DNA of 64,000 nucleotides. Source: Apostichopus japonicus (taxonomy: Eukaryota; Echinodermata; Holothuroidea; Aspidochirotida; Stichopodidae). The notes under the pieces are model-generated. The model was not told the DNA's origin and did no database searches. It saw only the letters and a program-made list of their open reading frames with translations. The stretch's first letter is position 1. Every line of letters begins with the position of its first letter. Both the position numbers and the translations under genes were made by a program. This document shows positions 26,620 through 38,723 of the stretch, piece by piece. The stretch covers positions 44,023,611-44,087,610 of the forward strand of contig NC_092576.1 in assembly GCF_037975245.1 (NCBI RefSeq). Reading direction: 5' to 3'.

Positions 26620-26885
26620 TATACAGTGCTCAGACCTTTATGTGCTAGTATAGATAGGTGAAGTCTAATAACCCTGCTCACTGTGTACCAAGATGATACA
26701 GTCTGTGTGTACAGTGAGTAGTACCTTGTTTATTCTATGTACAGTGTAAAGTACCCTTATGAGTCATGTCCATACTAGGTATTGTCACCATAGTAAATCA
26801 ATGAAGGACCACCTCGCTGTACTTTGACCGTGCAGGAGGGAATCTCGGAAAGTCGATGTCGTCACACATGAGATACATAGTCTGA

Positions 26886-27051
26886 AAATAGTCTAGATAT
26901 AAAAAGAACGGGCTGGTCGAATAAATAAACCATTCTAAACCTGGGTAGCTCTGAAGAAGATCGTCGTGAAATAGTCTAGATATAAAAAGAACGGGCTGGT
27001 CGGATAAATACACCATTCTTAACCTGGGTAGCTCTGAAGAAGATCATCGTT
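26886..27051 (+). repeat. 83-bp tandem duplication
   Basis: Two adjacent copies start with AAATAGTCTAGATATAAAAA at 26886 and 26969 and differ at only a few positions. The open frame on the opposite strand simply reads through both copies. Confidence 0.9.
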
Positions 27052-27739
27052 AAATATTTATAGTTTTATATATAAGCAATGGCGGGATACAGAACAACGA
27101 TGGAAGAATGTTTGTCGAACTGGACGTCAGTTGTTGCATATTAACTTAACAAGTTCTTAATTAGAACAAAAAAGGCAGTGCTGCAGATTTTTAATTATAA
27201 ATTTCATTTCCGGTAAGTGTTCTTCAATTATATATGCTTTCCAGTCCTGTTCCCATGGAGACCTCTTTCAGTGTTCCCCCGTAAATAATGCTTTTAGTTT
27301 TGTAAATATCTGTAGCTGTAGCCAGATAAGTTTCCTTTTCATATTGGGAGGTTTTTCAGGCAGGGTTTTGTTAAAGGCCTGTATGGAGTATATAGTATTT
27401 AGTCAATGGATGATGTGCCAGTTGATGGCGCTATTAGGTCCTTCCTTCCTCTCTCGGCACCTTCTATAACCCGCCACCCTCACTGTGCCCCACCCAAAAA
27501 AATAGAAATGTATACAAATTCATACTCCTGGAGCCTGACAAGATGGAAAAATTGTTAATTCAAAACAGAAATGTGGAAAAACGAAACCTGCAGCTTGCTG
27601 TATATACATACACACATACATACACCCATACATATAAGATTCAGATGTTCACTTCCTGTTGTCTGATGATCCCCGCACACTGCTGGCATGAAAATCAAGT
27701 AACAACATTCTGTAAGTTACCGTATAGGTATACTATACT

Positions 27740-27885
27740 ATATTATAATTGAAATTGTAGTGAGTTGGAAAATCCAGGAGCGTGAAAAAACTTCCAGCCT
27801 CCACTGGGATTCAATTTTCGAACCTGGGCCTCCCGCTTTATATGCGGACAACCTAACCACTTGGCTATGGACACTGATTGTATGT
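27740..27885 (-). mobile_element. tRNA-derived SINE
   Basis: On the minus strand, TAGCCAAGTGGTTAGG (box A type, near 27860) is followed about 30 bases later by GGTTCGAAAATTG (box B type, near 27820), the internal pol III promoter of a tRNA head. A non-tRNA tail follows, ending in GGATTTTCC. The tail recurs in part at 28105-28140 (AATTGTAGTGAGGAAATCCAG). Confidence 0.6.
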
Positions 27886-28803
27886 CCAGAGGTTTGAAAC
27901 CGGTATTGGCGTTTGTCACCTGTATCGAACAATACTAGTTCTGTTTTTGGTGACATATTTGCCTTACTCTAGAGATCAAACATGATTCTAACCAACTCGA
28001 AATCATTTGTGATTCCTAAAACTGGATCTCAAAACTTGAGTTACTTTGAACATACTCTGTGGAATGAAATGGAGGTAAAAGACAAATGAATATATATATT
28101 ATATATTTGAAATTGTAGTGAGGAAATCCAGAACAGTGAAAAAAATACAGTATATAAAAAAACAATTTTTTTCTATATATGTGTGATGATCGCTCAATAC
28201 GTGAGTAACAACTACAAGTGTTCTACTACTCTCAACTTTTAATTATCATCATCTAGGAATGTCACCTTGAAAGAGTCTTATTTTTAACAACTGTGACAAG
28301 TTTCAGGGATAAAGTATTGTTAATTTGTCCTGAGCTGATTGCTTGTTCTATGGATTGGAGGTCATTAAAATAAATTTCTTACTTCCAGTTACCAAGACAG
28401 AGGAATGTTCTGAAAAATTACTTTAGCCAAATCTTCAACATGTTTCCAATGTAATATGTGAAAGCCTTTTGTGCCTGTGTACATGCATGCACATGTTAGT
28501 TATGGTTTATTATGGCTTATAGCTTATTATTGTGTACTTGCATTAATTGATTTAATTCCATCTGGAAGTGGAGTGTATGCTGAGTCTTTAATCTGTAATA
28601 GAGCCCCCCCCCCCAAAAAAGTATTGTTCATTCATACTTAGTAAAGATTCCTGAAATCCTATTGGTCCATTCAGGTCAGCTGACCGTGGTTAGTGAGTAA
28701 CGCACGGTAAAATTACGGGGCATCACTTTAATAAATCTTTGGTTATATATGTAACCAAAAATGTTTTGTTTTATGATTTTTCCCCCACACAAATGGTAGT
28801 GTA

Positions 28804-28985
28804 TGAATGAACGGGGTAAATCAACGGTCTAGCGTACGTTACTCATATGATTAATGCACTCCGAGTGTTAATGCTATCGCTGGATGCACCCGGGCTCCGC
28901 CCTCGTGCATCGCTTGCATTTTCCCCTGATCGTGTATTAATCCTGTGAGTAACGCACGCTAGACCGTTGATTCACCCCTTATTCA
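28804..28985. mobile_element. Foldback element (imperfect palindrome, about 180 bp)
   Basis: The left arm GGGGTAAATCAACGGTCTAG with GCGTACGTTACTCA (28813-28846) is inverted on the right as TGAGTAACGCACGCTAGACC and GTTGATTCACCCC (28945-28978). The loop is GC-richer than its surroundings. A related half-arm, GTGAGTAACGCACGGTAAAA, is at 28694. It is probably a MITE; no target duplication is evident. Confidence 0.75.
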
Positions 28986-28989
28986 AAAA

Positions 28990-30370
28990 TCTTTCCGCTT
29001 TTAAATTTTGTATTTATTGCCCAGTCAGTATTCTGTTAAGTACAGTATATTGATTTTAATTATATATGTTATACAACTGTACATGGTTTGTATTTAACCT
29101 TAATATGCTTTCCCATTGAGTTTAGTGTTACATCTGAGGAACTAACCTAGTGCCACTGGTGGTCTGTGTAGTTAGACTTTACAGTTCAGTCACTTTCATT
29201 GGTGACACCCCACTCAGCTTTGTAAAGGTTCGTATTAAAAGTATAACAAAATAAATAAAAAGTAAAAATAAATAATAAACAAAATAAAAATATATATAAG
29301 TAAAAATAATCATAAAAATAACAAACAAAGAAACAAAATCAAAGAAATAAAATAAAGTGTGTTTTGGAAATACAACCTTGACTGATACCAGTCTTTGAAT
29401 ATTTAGTCAGAGCATAACAAGAGTAATGTTGGGCTTATAGTAAAACATTTAACATAACATAACATTAACCCAAATAAGGCACTGTACAACTTGTGCAGTT
29501 ACTGTTTTTATTATATATATTTTTTTTTTTTTTTTTATAATAGTCATTCTTTTAATTTTAACCATGAAATATCATGTCTCCCAGCTGAATGACAAGAAGC
29601 AGATTATTTTTTGCTGATTTTAGTCGGCGAGAAATGTCAACTTGTTGATTATTTGTCAGTTGTTTGTACCTTACTGCTTATCATTTAAAATGGTGGCAAG
29701 TAGAACTAGGTGAAACAACTCTGTCTCCCACCCCCCCCCCCCCCTCCACCCTGCCTCTCCATTGTCTGAAATCTGTCATGTAGGACGCTAAGGGCAGCTA
29801 GCATCAACTCTGTGAATGGCAATCCTAGTGTCAGGAGGAGGTGGCATAGTGTTAAAGATAGAGGGTATTGTGTTAGTTGGTCATCAAGGTTTGACTTAGA
29901 AGCTACACAGAAATGTGTGACTGTGTATTCTACTGGAGCTGTTACCTACACACTGTCACTACAAGTACAGTGCTGTATGTAAATAAGATAGTGTATATAT
30001 ATATATACAGTATATCATTCACACTGACTTTCTATATGGCCAAGAAAAAAGAAGAAGATTATTTTTACCAAAAAGAAAGTGAAAAGGAAATGTTTTTGAT
30101 GAAAAGGAAACAAGGTATCAGTTTTAGTGATCAATTTTAATTAATTTTATGGGACGGTTTGTTTTTAACTAAACTCATAAAATAATAGCTAAGATGCAAA
30201 GAGGAAAGAAATATTAAATAGTTTTGAAATTGGTGCAGAAAAAGTGTAGATTGAATACTGTATTGTGACAAAAGAACTGTCATAAAAAAAAAATGGAGCG
30301 CAAGTTGAGAGCAGGTTATTGATATTTGGAATTTGAAAATTAATGTTTTGTAGATTTTCTGACTTTGTGT
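28990..30370. other. Intergenic, AT-rich, no gene seen
   Basis: Includes an A-rich AAATAAAAATA run (29240-29355), a T run at 29518-29537, a C tract near 29730 and a short AT-microsatellite near 29995. The Lys/Glu-rich frame near 30037-30137 has no start context, splice or family support. Confidence 0.5.
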
Positions 30371-30373
30371 CTG

Positions 30374-30553
30374 GATGGCTGTACGTGGGAGAAACAAATG
30401 TGGCTGTGAACTAGTACTGTACAGCATTGCAGAGATACCCTAACCTATTCGCACTAAAAAATATGATGGCTGTATGTGGGAGAAACGAATGGGGCAGTTA
30501 ACTAGTACTGTACAGCATTGCCGAGATACCCTAACCTATTCGCACTAAAAAAT
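30374..30553 (+). repeat. 91-bp tandem duplication upstream of the proline-rich gene
   Basis: Two copies start GATGGCTGTA at 30374 and 30465 and share GAACTAGTACTGTACAGCAT-like cores and CCTAACCTATTCGCAC. They lie 200-400 bp before the splice acceptor, that is, within the presumed 5' UTR intron. Confidence 0.85.
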
Positions 30554-30730
30554 GCTACATCAACGGTGAAAGATAAGTTCGAAAGACCTTAGTTTCCATG
30601 TTTATATGTACAAAATCCAAATTCTGATTGAAACTTCCTTATTTCATTCATTCACTACTCACCAACCACAGGTACTAACAAACACTGCACTGTGTAATAA
30701 CACCGTACTCAATGTTACTTGTACCCACAG

Positions 30731-30828
30731 TTTGATCTTTTTGTTTCTGTTTCGTTTTCCCTACAGAGTCATGTGACCACACCAGAAGCTGCATATTCAT
30801 TAGTCTGAGCGAGTTTCAAAGGTTGACC
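30731..30828 (+). promoter_or_regulatory. Intron 3' end (polypyrimidine tract, acceptor CTACAG) and 5' UTR of the proline-rich gene
   Basis: A T-rich pyrimidine tract at 30731-30760 ends in CTACAG at 30761-30766, a strong splice acceptor. The 62 bases from 30767 to the ATG at 30829 would be the remaining 5' UTR of the coding exon. This implies at least one upstream non-coding exon, and therefore a promoter somewhere further left, which I could not locate. Confidence 0.6.
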
Positions 30829-32934
30829 ATGGGGTGCGCCAATTCCCATTCCGAGGACATCCATAAGACGTCACTTTTGGAATCCGATAAATTTGTGACC
30901 TCCCTTCAGGAGGTTCCGGGTTACTTCAATCGAACCATGCAAACCGCAGACTTCCTCCCGCCCAAGTTCCCTGACGCCCCGCCAAAGAAACCGGAGATGT
31001 CCTACACGGGTCCGCCTTCCCACCTACAAAACTCGGTGGACTTTCACCCATACTGGAACCTGATACAGCAGGAGTACGTCCCGTCCGATCCCATCCGGGA
31101 AGACGACGGCGAGATGCCACAGTCTCTCCAGCCAAGGACAGACACCGCCCAGGAGTTACGGGATATTGAAGTGAGAGAAGCCATCACAGATCTGCGGCAG
31201 AGGGTCAGGGAATCCATATCGGAAAAACTAAGAGAAAATGAAGACGACTTTCTGGCAGCACTCTCTGCCCATGGAGTCGCTGAATCTGGCGATAGCAGGC
31301 GTCCAGATTCTCTCGGTAGCCCTCCCCTCCTGGGGGTGGAAAAGCCTCCCCCACCCCCTCTACCTGCAGAGGACTATATGGATGGGCCTGACAACTCACT
31401 AGCTCAAGAGGAGAAGGACACCATTGACTTTTTGGATTCTGTGATTAACGAGAGTATGGCTTGGGACGAGGAGACAGGAGAGGAGGTGGTTAGAGAGGGC
31501 GGTAATTGGTCCTTTGCTCCTCCTGCCCCTCCTCAAGATGAACCAGAGGTCAATCACAAGGAGTATGATTCCAAGAAACCCCTCCCCGGGTTCAATCTAG
31601 ACATTACAAGCGTCAAATCCACGCCGCCCAACTCACCTACTACGTCGTTCAGCAAGAGCATCTATCTACCAGAGGATAAGAACTCGTTCATCTCTAACAA
31701 CGTCCTGGCTCGTCAGACGTCCTCCTCCAAGCAGATCAGTACTGTCGACAGAAAGAAACCATCCACACTGCCGGACGGAAGCAAACATTCAGATCATAAA
31801 ACCAGCAGGACACTGGAATCGCCCGGGAGGAAACTGTCACAGAAGAGGAACCCTCCTCCACCTCCTCAGCGTGCTACTCCATCTCGAGCTTCAGAGCCGC
31901 CTCCGCGGGAAATCTCCGTGTCGTTAATTAATTCATCAAGGTCATCAGAAGGTGCAAAGACAGTACTGTCAAGGACAGTTTCAAATGATGGCAGTGTACC
32001 CCCACCTCCACTGGCATCACCACCTCCACCACCCCCACCACCTTCCCCTCCACTCGCGGTGAAGACAAATATTTCAGAAAGAACTGAACAGGGTGACGTT
32101 TCGGATTTACCTGGGATTCAGAGGTCAAAGATATCTCATGTGGAAGAGGTACCGCCATCCCCTTCTTCCCCTCCGCCACCTCCCCCACCCACACAACCCC
32201 CTCCCCCTCCTCCTCCAGTGACACAGCCCCCTACTCCCCCAATGACACCAGCAGTAAAAACACTCGATCGGATAAGTCTGGCCGGTCAGGAGGACCTTGG
32301 GCCTGTGCCGAAGTCTCCGCCACCAGTAGTCCAGAGAACCAGAACACTCGAAAAGAAAAATTCTGTTAAAAAGGAAGGTAAATCACTTCCACCACCAGCA
32401 CCAAAGCCTAAGCCAAAGCAACCGCCAGGCGTGAAGCGGAAACCCGTCCGGCATTCGATGGTGGACATATCCGCAGAGAATACCATCCTGGAGGACCTCC
32501 CCAGCGACGACAGTGGGATCAAGGAAGAAGTCACGGAGAAGGGCATACACGACATCATCAGGAATCTGAAGTTGTCGGACCCTACGACCACGACCACCGC
32601 CACTCTGGACAGGAAGCCCAAAGCTAAGGTCCCACCTCCTACTGCTGCAAGGAAAGCCAAGCCAGCTAGACCAATTTCCATGCCCCCACAGGCCTGGTCA
32701 CCACCAGTGGTGAAGCCCAAGCCACAGCGACAGAGCAACGGCACTCTACCTAACGGCCACGGTATGTTAGGTAGGACTACCTCCTTCTCCTCTTCCATCA
32801 GCGGAGGAGGGGGAGGAGTCAGGAGACATCTGTCCGATGACAACTCTTCCGAGGACTCCGGGCTGCACATGAAGGACGACTCAGAGCTACTCAGCCAGAT
32901 AAGGCTGCGGCTCGTAGACGCACAAGTCACATGA
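30829..32934 (+). CDS. Proline-rich, predicted N-myristoylated protein of unknown family (single coding exon, 701 aa)
   Basis: The start is ATG 30829 in a near-perfect Kozak context (ACCATGG). The longer reading from 30823 begins with TTG and is not used. Residues 1-6 are MGCANS: Gly2 and Ser6 fit the N-myristoylation rule and Cys3 is a likely palmitoylation site, so the protein probably sits on the inner membrane face. A predicted charged helix lies at about 108-147, an SLAQEEKDTIDFL motif at about 190-202, proline runs at 172-178, 342-346, 390-410 and 447-470 (possible SH3, WW, EVH1 or profilin ligands), Lys-Pro repeats at 520-545 and 590-635, and two DSG motifs at 561-563 and 676-678. The C-terminus is a short helix. 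The whole coding region lies in one exon behind an intron in the 5' UTR. I do not recognise the family; a distant link to SARG/PROSER2 is only suggested by the middle motif. Confidence 0.9.
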   Translation: MGCANSHSEDIHKTSLLESDKFVTSLQEVPGYFNRTMQTADFLPPKFPDAPPKKPEMSYTGPPSHLQNSVDFHPYWNLIQQEYVPSDPIREDDGEMPQSLQPRTDTAQELRDIEVREAITDLRQRVRESISEKLRENEDDFLAALSAHGVAESGDSRRPDSLGSPPLLGVEKPPPPPLPAEDYMDGPDNSLAQEEKDTIDFLDSVINESMAWDEETGEEVVREGGNWSFAPPAPPQDEPEVNHKEYDSKKPLPGFNLDITSVKSTPPNSPTTSFSKSIYLPEDKNSFISNNVLARQTSSSKQISTVDRKKPSTLPDGSKHSDHKTSRTLESPGRKLSQKRNPPPPPQRATPSRASEPPPREISVSLINSSRSSEGAKTVLSRTVSNDGSVPPPPLASPPPPPPPPSPPLAVKTNISERTEQGDVSDLPGIQRSKISHVEEVPPSPSSPPPPPPPTQPPPPPPPVTQPPTPPMTPAVKTLDRISLAGQEDLGPVPKSPPPVVQRTRTLEKKNSVKKEGKSLPPPAPKPKPKQPPGVKRKPVRHSMVDISAENTILEDLPSDDSGIKEEVTEKGIHDIIRNLKLSDPTTTTTATLDRKPKAKVPPPTAARKAKPARPISMPPQAWSPPVVKPKPQRQSNGTLPNGHGMLGRTTSFSSSISGGGGGVRRHLSDDNSSEDSGLHMKDDSELLSQIRLRLVDAQVT

Positions 32935-35900
32935 TCCAGTCACATGACGAATCACATGATCTTTACGACTGCTGCCCCGAGGAAGGAGAGGGTCTCCCCA
33001 CCTCCGAGGAGAGAAGAGGAGAGCTTCTCAGAGCCACATATGTAGGACAAGTCTGTCGGTAAGAGTAAAGAGGCTAAAAATCTTACCCTCAGGGTTTGTA
33101 ACTTTTAACAAGGCAGCGTTTAATTGTCACCCATATTGTGTAAATATTTTGTAAATATTCAAAAAATTGGAGAGAGGCGGATTTATTTGCAAATAGGGTT
33201 TTTTCAAACTAAAATCACGCACAAAATGAGTAAAAGGGGAAGTGAAGCCTTGCCTCTGACCACTGTCTGTAGTGTTGAATACACTCTGTAAATCTATATC
33301 CTAATTCAGGAAGTATTTTATAATGTGCAGTACTTTTCGGGGGAGAGGAAGGAAAGAGGGTCGAAATGAGCGAATATATGGTGCAGCCAATCGAAACTTG
33401 TTTACGCCGGGGAGCATGCTGTTGCCAAAACATATTATTACACTCTGAAGTCAAAGAGGAAGTAGGCTGACCTATGATTCACTTTCTTATTTTTGTTATG
33501 TGAGCAACTAGGGCGTCTGTTTCAGTTAGTTAACTGGCAAGACATGATACTGCACGCAACCTGGGCTTTACTTTAACGAATTGAAACCTGTGGAACAGGA
33601 AAGGGTATAAACATTGATGATATCACAGGTTTATAAATATAGGTTTGTGCTCCACATGCATCATGGGTAATGGAATTAGTCATACTAGTCTGACATAGGA
33701 CTTAAACTGTATTGTGTACCTGTTTCAAGAGGTCTACCTCTCAAGTTTAGAGTCCTTTGGTTATCTTTCGAGACAGGTCTGTGGGGTGGGGTGGGGGTGG
33801 GAACCAAGTTTAAATTGGTTGAGGAAAGGTTGTTTTTGATTGGTACTTTCAGTGCTTACATGGCATTAGTTGTATTACCAGAACGTTTATTCCATAGTTA
33901 TTATTTAATTTCGATAACCCAACGATTAACTTTGCTATTTGATGGGATAAGTTTATAAAGCCGACGCCTCAAGTTTTGATTGGGGGGGCGGAAGTGAGGG
34001 TTGGGGGCTAGGAGAGGGGTGTTAGCATGGTGTCGACGTTGAATACAGCTGGTGCTCATGGTGGTTGATGTTAGTTCCTAATGGTGATTTCGTTATCTTA
34101 CCCGAACCTTGAAGTACCTATCAGTTTTGGTTGCTTTCACACCATGTGTGTATGTGATGTATGGTGATAGGCCCTCAAGTTTTCCTGTGTCCAGTATGTG
34201 TTACAATCATACAGCCTACCACATTGACCTGTGGCACTGCCAAGCAGTGTGTCTTAAGCCTAGCCTACAGAGGTTCTAGCTAGTTACGTCTACTTGAATA
34301 TGGCCTCCCCTACTGACAATGTCTCTATAAGGTTCGAGTCGCTTCGAGTCAAGACAAATGTTTGCACAACGCCACCCTCTTGGGGATAACTAAGATGTTT
34401 TTGATTTTTTGTTTGTCAAGTGTCCACGGTGTTTGAGTGGAATACAGCAGGGGGTGTAACTTTAAACAGCGGGAAAAAGAAACGAAAAGAAAGAATGTTT
34501 TCTGCCTCGCTGTATTACGAGCCGCTCTCCTCTTTATCTCCTTTGTTAATATTAACAGCTTAAACAAGTTTTCACAAATTCTTCAACGGTTTTGTACGGT
34601 CGACTGGTAAAATTGTTTGTTTTATATCATGGCCTCTGGAAGTTCAAGCTCGGTTCATGTTTCATACCATTGCACTTATGTAAACAGTGACAAACAAACC
34701 CATTATTCTGTGGTCTGGTTTCTCACGGTAGAATTGGTAGAGAAAGAAGGGGGGAGGGTGGGGGGGGGGTTTGGAAGAAGAAAAAAAAATCAAAGAAAGG
34801 AGTGATTCAAATCCAAGAAATATCAGTTTAGCCCATAAAAGGAAAACGAAAAAATATTGGTCCAAACTGCTTTACATAACTAGCATATTGATGTGACCAA
34901 TTTGGCATTTCATTAGTCACCCGGTTCTCGGAATGCATGCGACTAATTGCTGGGTGAAGGCTTCTTCGAACTGGTGGAAAGAAAAGAAAAAATCTTGGCT
35001 GTCGATCAAAGGTTTTCCTCGTAGAAATAGATTTTTCCGTAATTTTCAGTCAACGGTGGTTGAGAAAAAGGTCAAATTTTTGAAGCCGTTGTATAAACCT
35101 TGATTCTCAATGTCTACATTCACCTCTTTGACCTTTCTATGACGTCAACAGAAACGTAAACCAAAGGGCGAAAAAAAAACTTATTGTAACACTGATATGT
35201 GGGTTTGTAGAGATAAGGATACAACAGGATGCAACATTGGTTGAAATAACTGTGGTTTTCTGCTTGGATGGCTCAATTCATTCAAGCATATCTGAAAGTG
35301 TATCCTTTTTGCTGACTGATTATAATAATAATAATTTTATAAATTAAATCTGGCCATAATATGAAGGAAATCTGGTGGGTGACAGCACATCATTTTAAAT
35401 TATTTTTTTCTTCCCGTAATTATTCACCAAATATAATATTTTGTTATGTTTAAGTTTAAACGTTGCTCTTGAAAGTTTTTGTTATGTTTAAGTTTAAACG
35501 TTGCTATTCAAAGCATTTTGAAACGTTGCACCTTTAACTTGGCTAGGTGGTTAACAATGTTTTTTGTTTTATAATTTTTCTTTTTTTTTAATATTCATTT
35601 TGTATATATATTATATTGTATACAAGTTACCTTAAACAGTGCACAACATGCATCACATATCTATATGACTAACCAAATACCTTGACATTACCTTACATGT
35701 ACAGCAATATATATACTAATATAACAAATCGTTGGTTAAGTAATCCAAGAGAAAAGATAATACACCAGAAATGAAGAGAAAAAAAATAAGAAAAAAAAAA
35801 CTAGTTGAAAAAATTCCATTAATATTATTTCTAAAAGAAATATTAAAATGAACTAAATTTTTGGCTTCCTAGTTTGTACCATAAAAGATACCCTATTATT

Positions 35901-38512
35901 CATATTCATATTACTTGGGTTTATTTTGATGTTTAATAATACTTATTCGGTCGTCTCAAGGACGTTGGTGTTAATGTGTCGTGCTAGGCGTTTTTATTTA
36001 TCTTAATAACATATTTTGTTGGTCTCTATGAAACTAGATATTTTCTGCTATGAACTATTTTGTATCCATGTTGATATCATAAGTTAGTTGCGGTGCCTCG
36101 TTAAGCGGAGGGTAAAAACCAGCCGTTACCATGGTTACCCCGGCTACAGAGGCTAATTGGCTGTTGATATGTGGGATTTGATTTAAGAGGGAGGCAGAAA
36201 ACCTATATAAATTTCCTACCGTAGATGCTAATAGGCTTGGTGTTAAGTTCTCCATTCTATTTGAAATATTGGACATTATGGAATATCCTAAAATGCATAA
36301 ATAAATGTTATTGTCATCGTCCTAGGTTTCCGTCGACAAAGAGGTTGTAACCCATTTTTCGTTCTTCGGTATATGAAGAGTCTGAGCTACGTAACGCACA
36401 AATCTCTGTCTTGAAGTATTTGCCTCATTTAACATTATAAACGGGTCATATAACATAGTGCAGCTATTCATCCAATTCTGCTGTTTTTATTTCTACCTGT
36501 TCGTCACTCATAAAGCCATGTTTGAAGGTCTTGTTCTCCGGGTTAAAAGAAAACCCTGTTTTTTTTTTTTTTAAGAAGAATGTTTGACATTTTGTCTTAA
36601 AATGGAATTGAATTTTTCAATCCGCTTTAAGTTCCTGTCTACGTTTCATAATACTTGCTATGTTTTGGCGACAGTTTTGTCTGGTTCGAAACTGCGCTAG
36701 TTACAGAGAATATTTCAGGGGTTATTCGTGAATATTTAAAAATGTTGTAGCCAATGGGCTGGCATGTTCTATGAACTGATATATAAAACAAAAGACAAGG
36801 TTTTCGATAGTGTACAAGCTATTTACTGTATTGTGTTAACAAACAATGTAAGATTTTATTTTTAAGGTTATAACCATACTTCGATATATCTGTTGGTGTT
36901 TAGCAGTTTAAGCTATGTGACTTTTGTTAAACAGTTGTGTAAAGATTTTTCAGATGTCAATATTTGGGTAAAGGCAGAAATCCAGGTTCTGTTCACCTCT
37001 CTGCTTCCCCAACAAAAACCTAAAAGTGAAACGTTTTCAGATAATGGTATCCCCCCTCCCCCATTTCATCTGCTGAATTTCAATTTGTATAACTCGTTTC
37101 AATCCTCTGCCGATATATATATATAGGAACAACCCTAAAGAAAAAATCCAGCAAGGATTGAAATTCCAGGCTCTTTAACTTTTGGATATATTTTACTTTA
37201 TATACACAGGCTTTTTGCATTAGATACACAGTTTGTTTTTTTCTCTCTTTGAAAACTATTTTTGTAGTTTTTTGTGAGTCTCATTTTGCAAGTCAGTCTT
37301 CTGGTTCGAATTTTTTTTAATTTATCCCGACAGTAGTACATGTACTAGTAAAGCAGTTTGATAAGTTGTCCAAAAAACGTTTTGTTTTATCCAAAGTTAA
37401 GATAAAGGAATATATATGGCAAAGAAAATCATGAAAAGAATATACATGGCAAAGAAAATCGCCCCAATATTTACAGAACTAAGAGTTTTTGAAATAGATG
37501 GATACAAAAAGGTGATATTAAAGACATCTTATTCTGTTTGGAAAATGGTTAAAAAATGAGTGACAAATAAGACGAATGTCTTTATTATGAATGGAGTGTT
37601 CAGTGTTTCTTTAACTTGTCACGAGGAAAACATTTGGAAACGAAACTGTCAAAGAGACGTATTCTCGTTAAAATGAAACAAGAGCTCTGAGGAAGTTGTT
37701 TGAAGTAATGGAGTGATTGCTTTATGTGTGTTTATGGGTGTCAAAGTTTAATTTATTTAGTAGTAGTGAGGCTCCTCCCATTTTCTTTCAGAGGTGTAAT
37801 AAACACACCTAGTAACAACATTCCATCTGCGTATCTGTGTTAGTATTTTACAGATTTCAGTCGATGTGATGTCTGTCCAGTGAACCTGTTTATCAGATCT
37901 GCTGGTCAGCTCGCTGTAGACTGGTGGGACCAAAATTGGGTTTCCCGTTTCAAGCAGTTGTCTGTCCCGACAAGTTGGAAATTGTAAACAGCATCGTATC
38001 AACACAACAGGCCTTTTTGAAATGATGGCCAAGTAACAGCTTTATAATCCTCTCTGAAAAACAACTTGGACCTTTTATGGAAGAAGATTAAAATATGTGA
38101 GGTCCGTTAATCTCATTTTGGGATTCATTGTTTCTGTTGATACTTCTACGACCAATAGCTCGACCAAAACTTTAACATTCAAAGTGGGTACGGCATCTCC
38201 GGATCCAAACCAGGAAATATTTCCAGTCTTGCAATGTTATTGTTTAGAAAAGATTTCATGGAAGAAGAAATCCATGCAGGCTTATTTTTAATATGGATTG
38301 TTTGATCCTATTTGGAGCCTGATATTAACATTTCTAGTTAATAAGTTTGTTTGTTATACCAATATTTCTTTTTGAGAAATTTACCCAGTGAAACATATTA
38401 TATATTTTTACTTTATTGATCATTATTATGATTTTTGTTTTTTTCGTTCATATTTGTGCTGGTATTCTAATCCAATGTATTCGCAGGTTGCTACTTAAAG
38501 GTAATCAGTATA

Positions 38513-38723
38513 GGCCCCAAATTATAGCACGCTATAATTGCTAGAAGTTTTCAAAAAGGAATTTTCCTGGAGGTCTTTACTCTCCAATTGTTCTTAGACA
38601 TTTTTAAGAAACACACAAGATGAATGTCCCAGTGAGGAAACTCCCTCAAAGTTTGTAATAAAAACAGTTTTAAGAATTCTGACCAAAGGTGACCATATTT
38701 GAATATCTAGCATATTTGAGGCC
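38513..38723. mobile_element. Foldback MITE, GGCCCC...TATAGCACGCTAT ends, copy 2
   Basis: The left end TAGGCCCCAAATTATAGCAC matches the right end of the element at 26287-26619. The inverted right end is GGCCTCAAATATGCTAGATA (38704-38723). The interior differs from copy 1 in length. Confidence 0.6.

Noticed and set aside
31928-32930. Long minus-strand frames opposite the proline-rich gene
   Set aside because: Shadow of the GC-rich, proline-rich coding strand; no start context, splice or family support.
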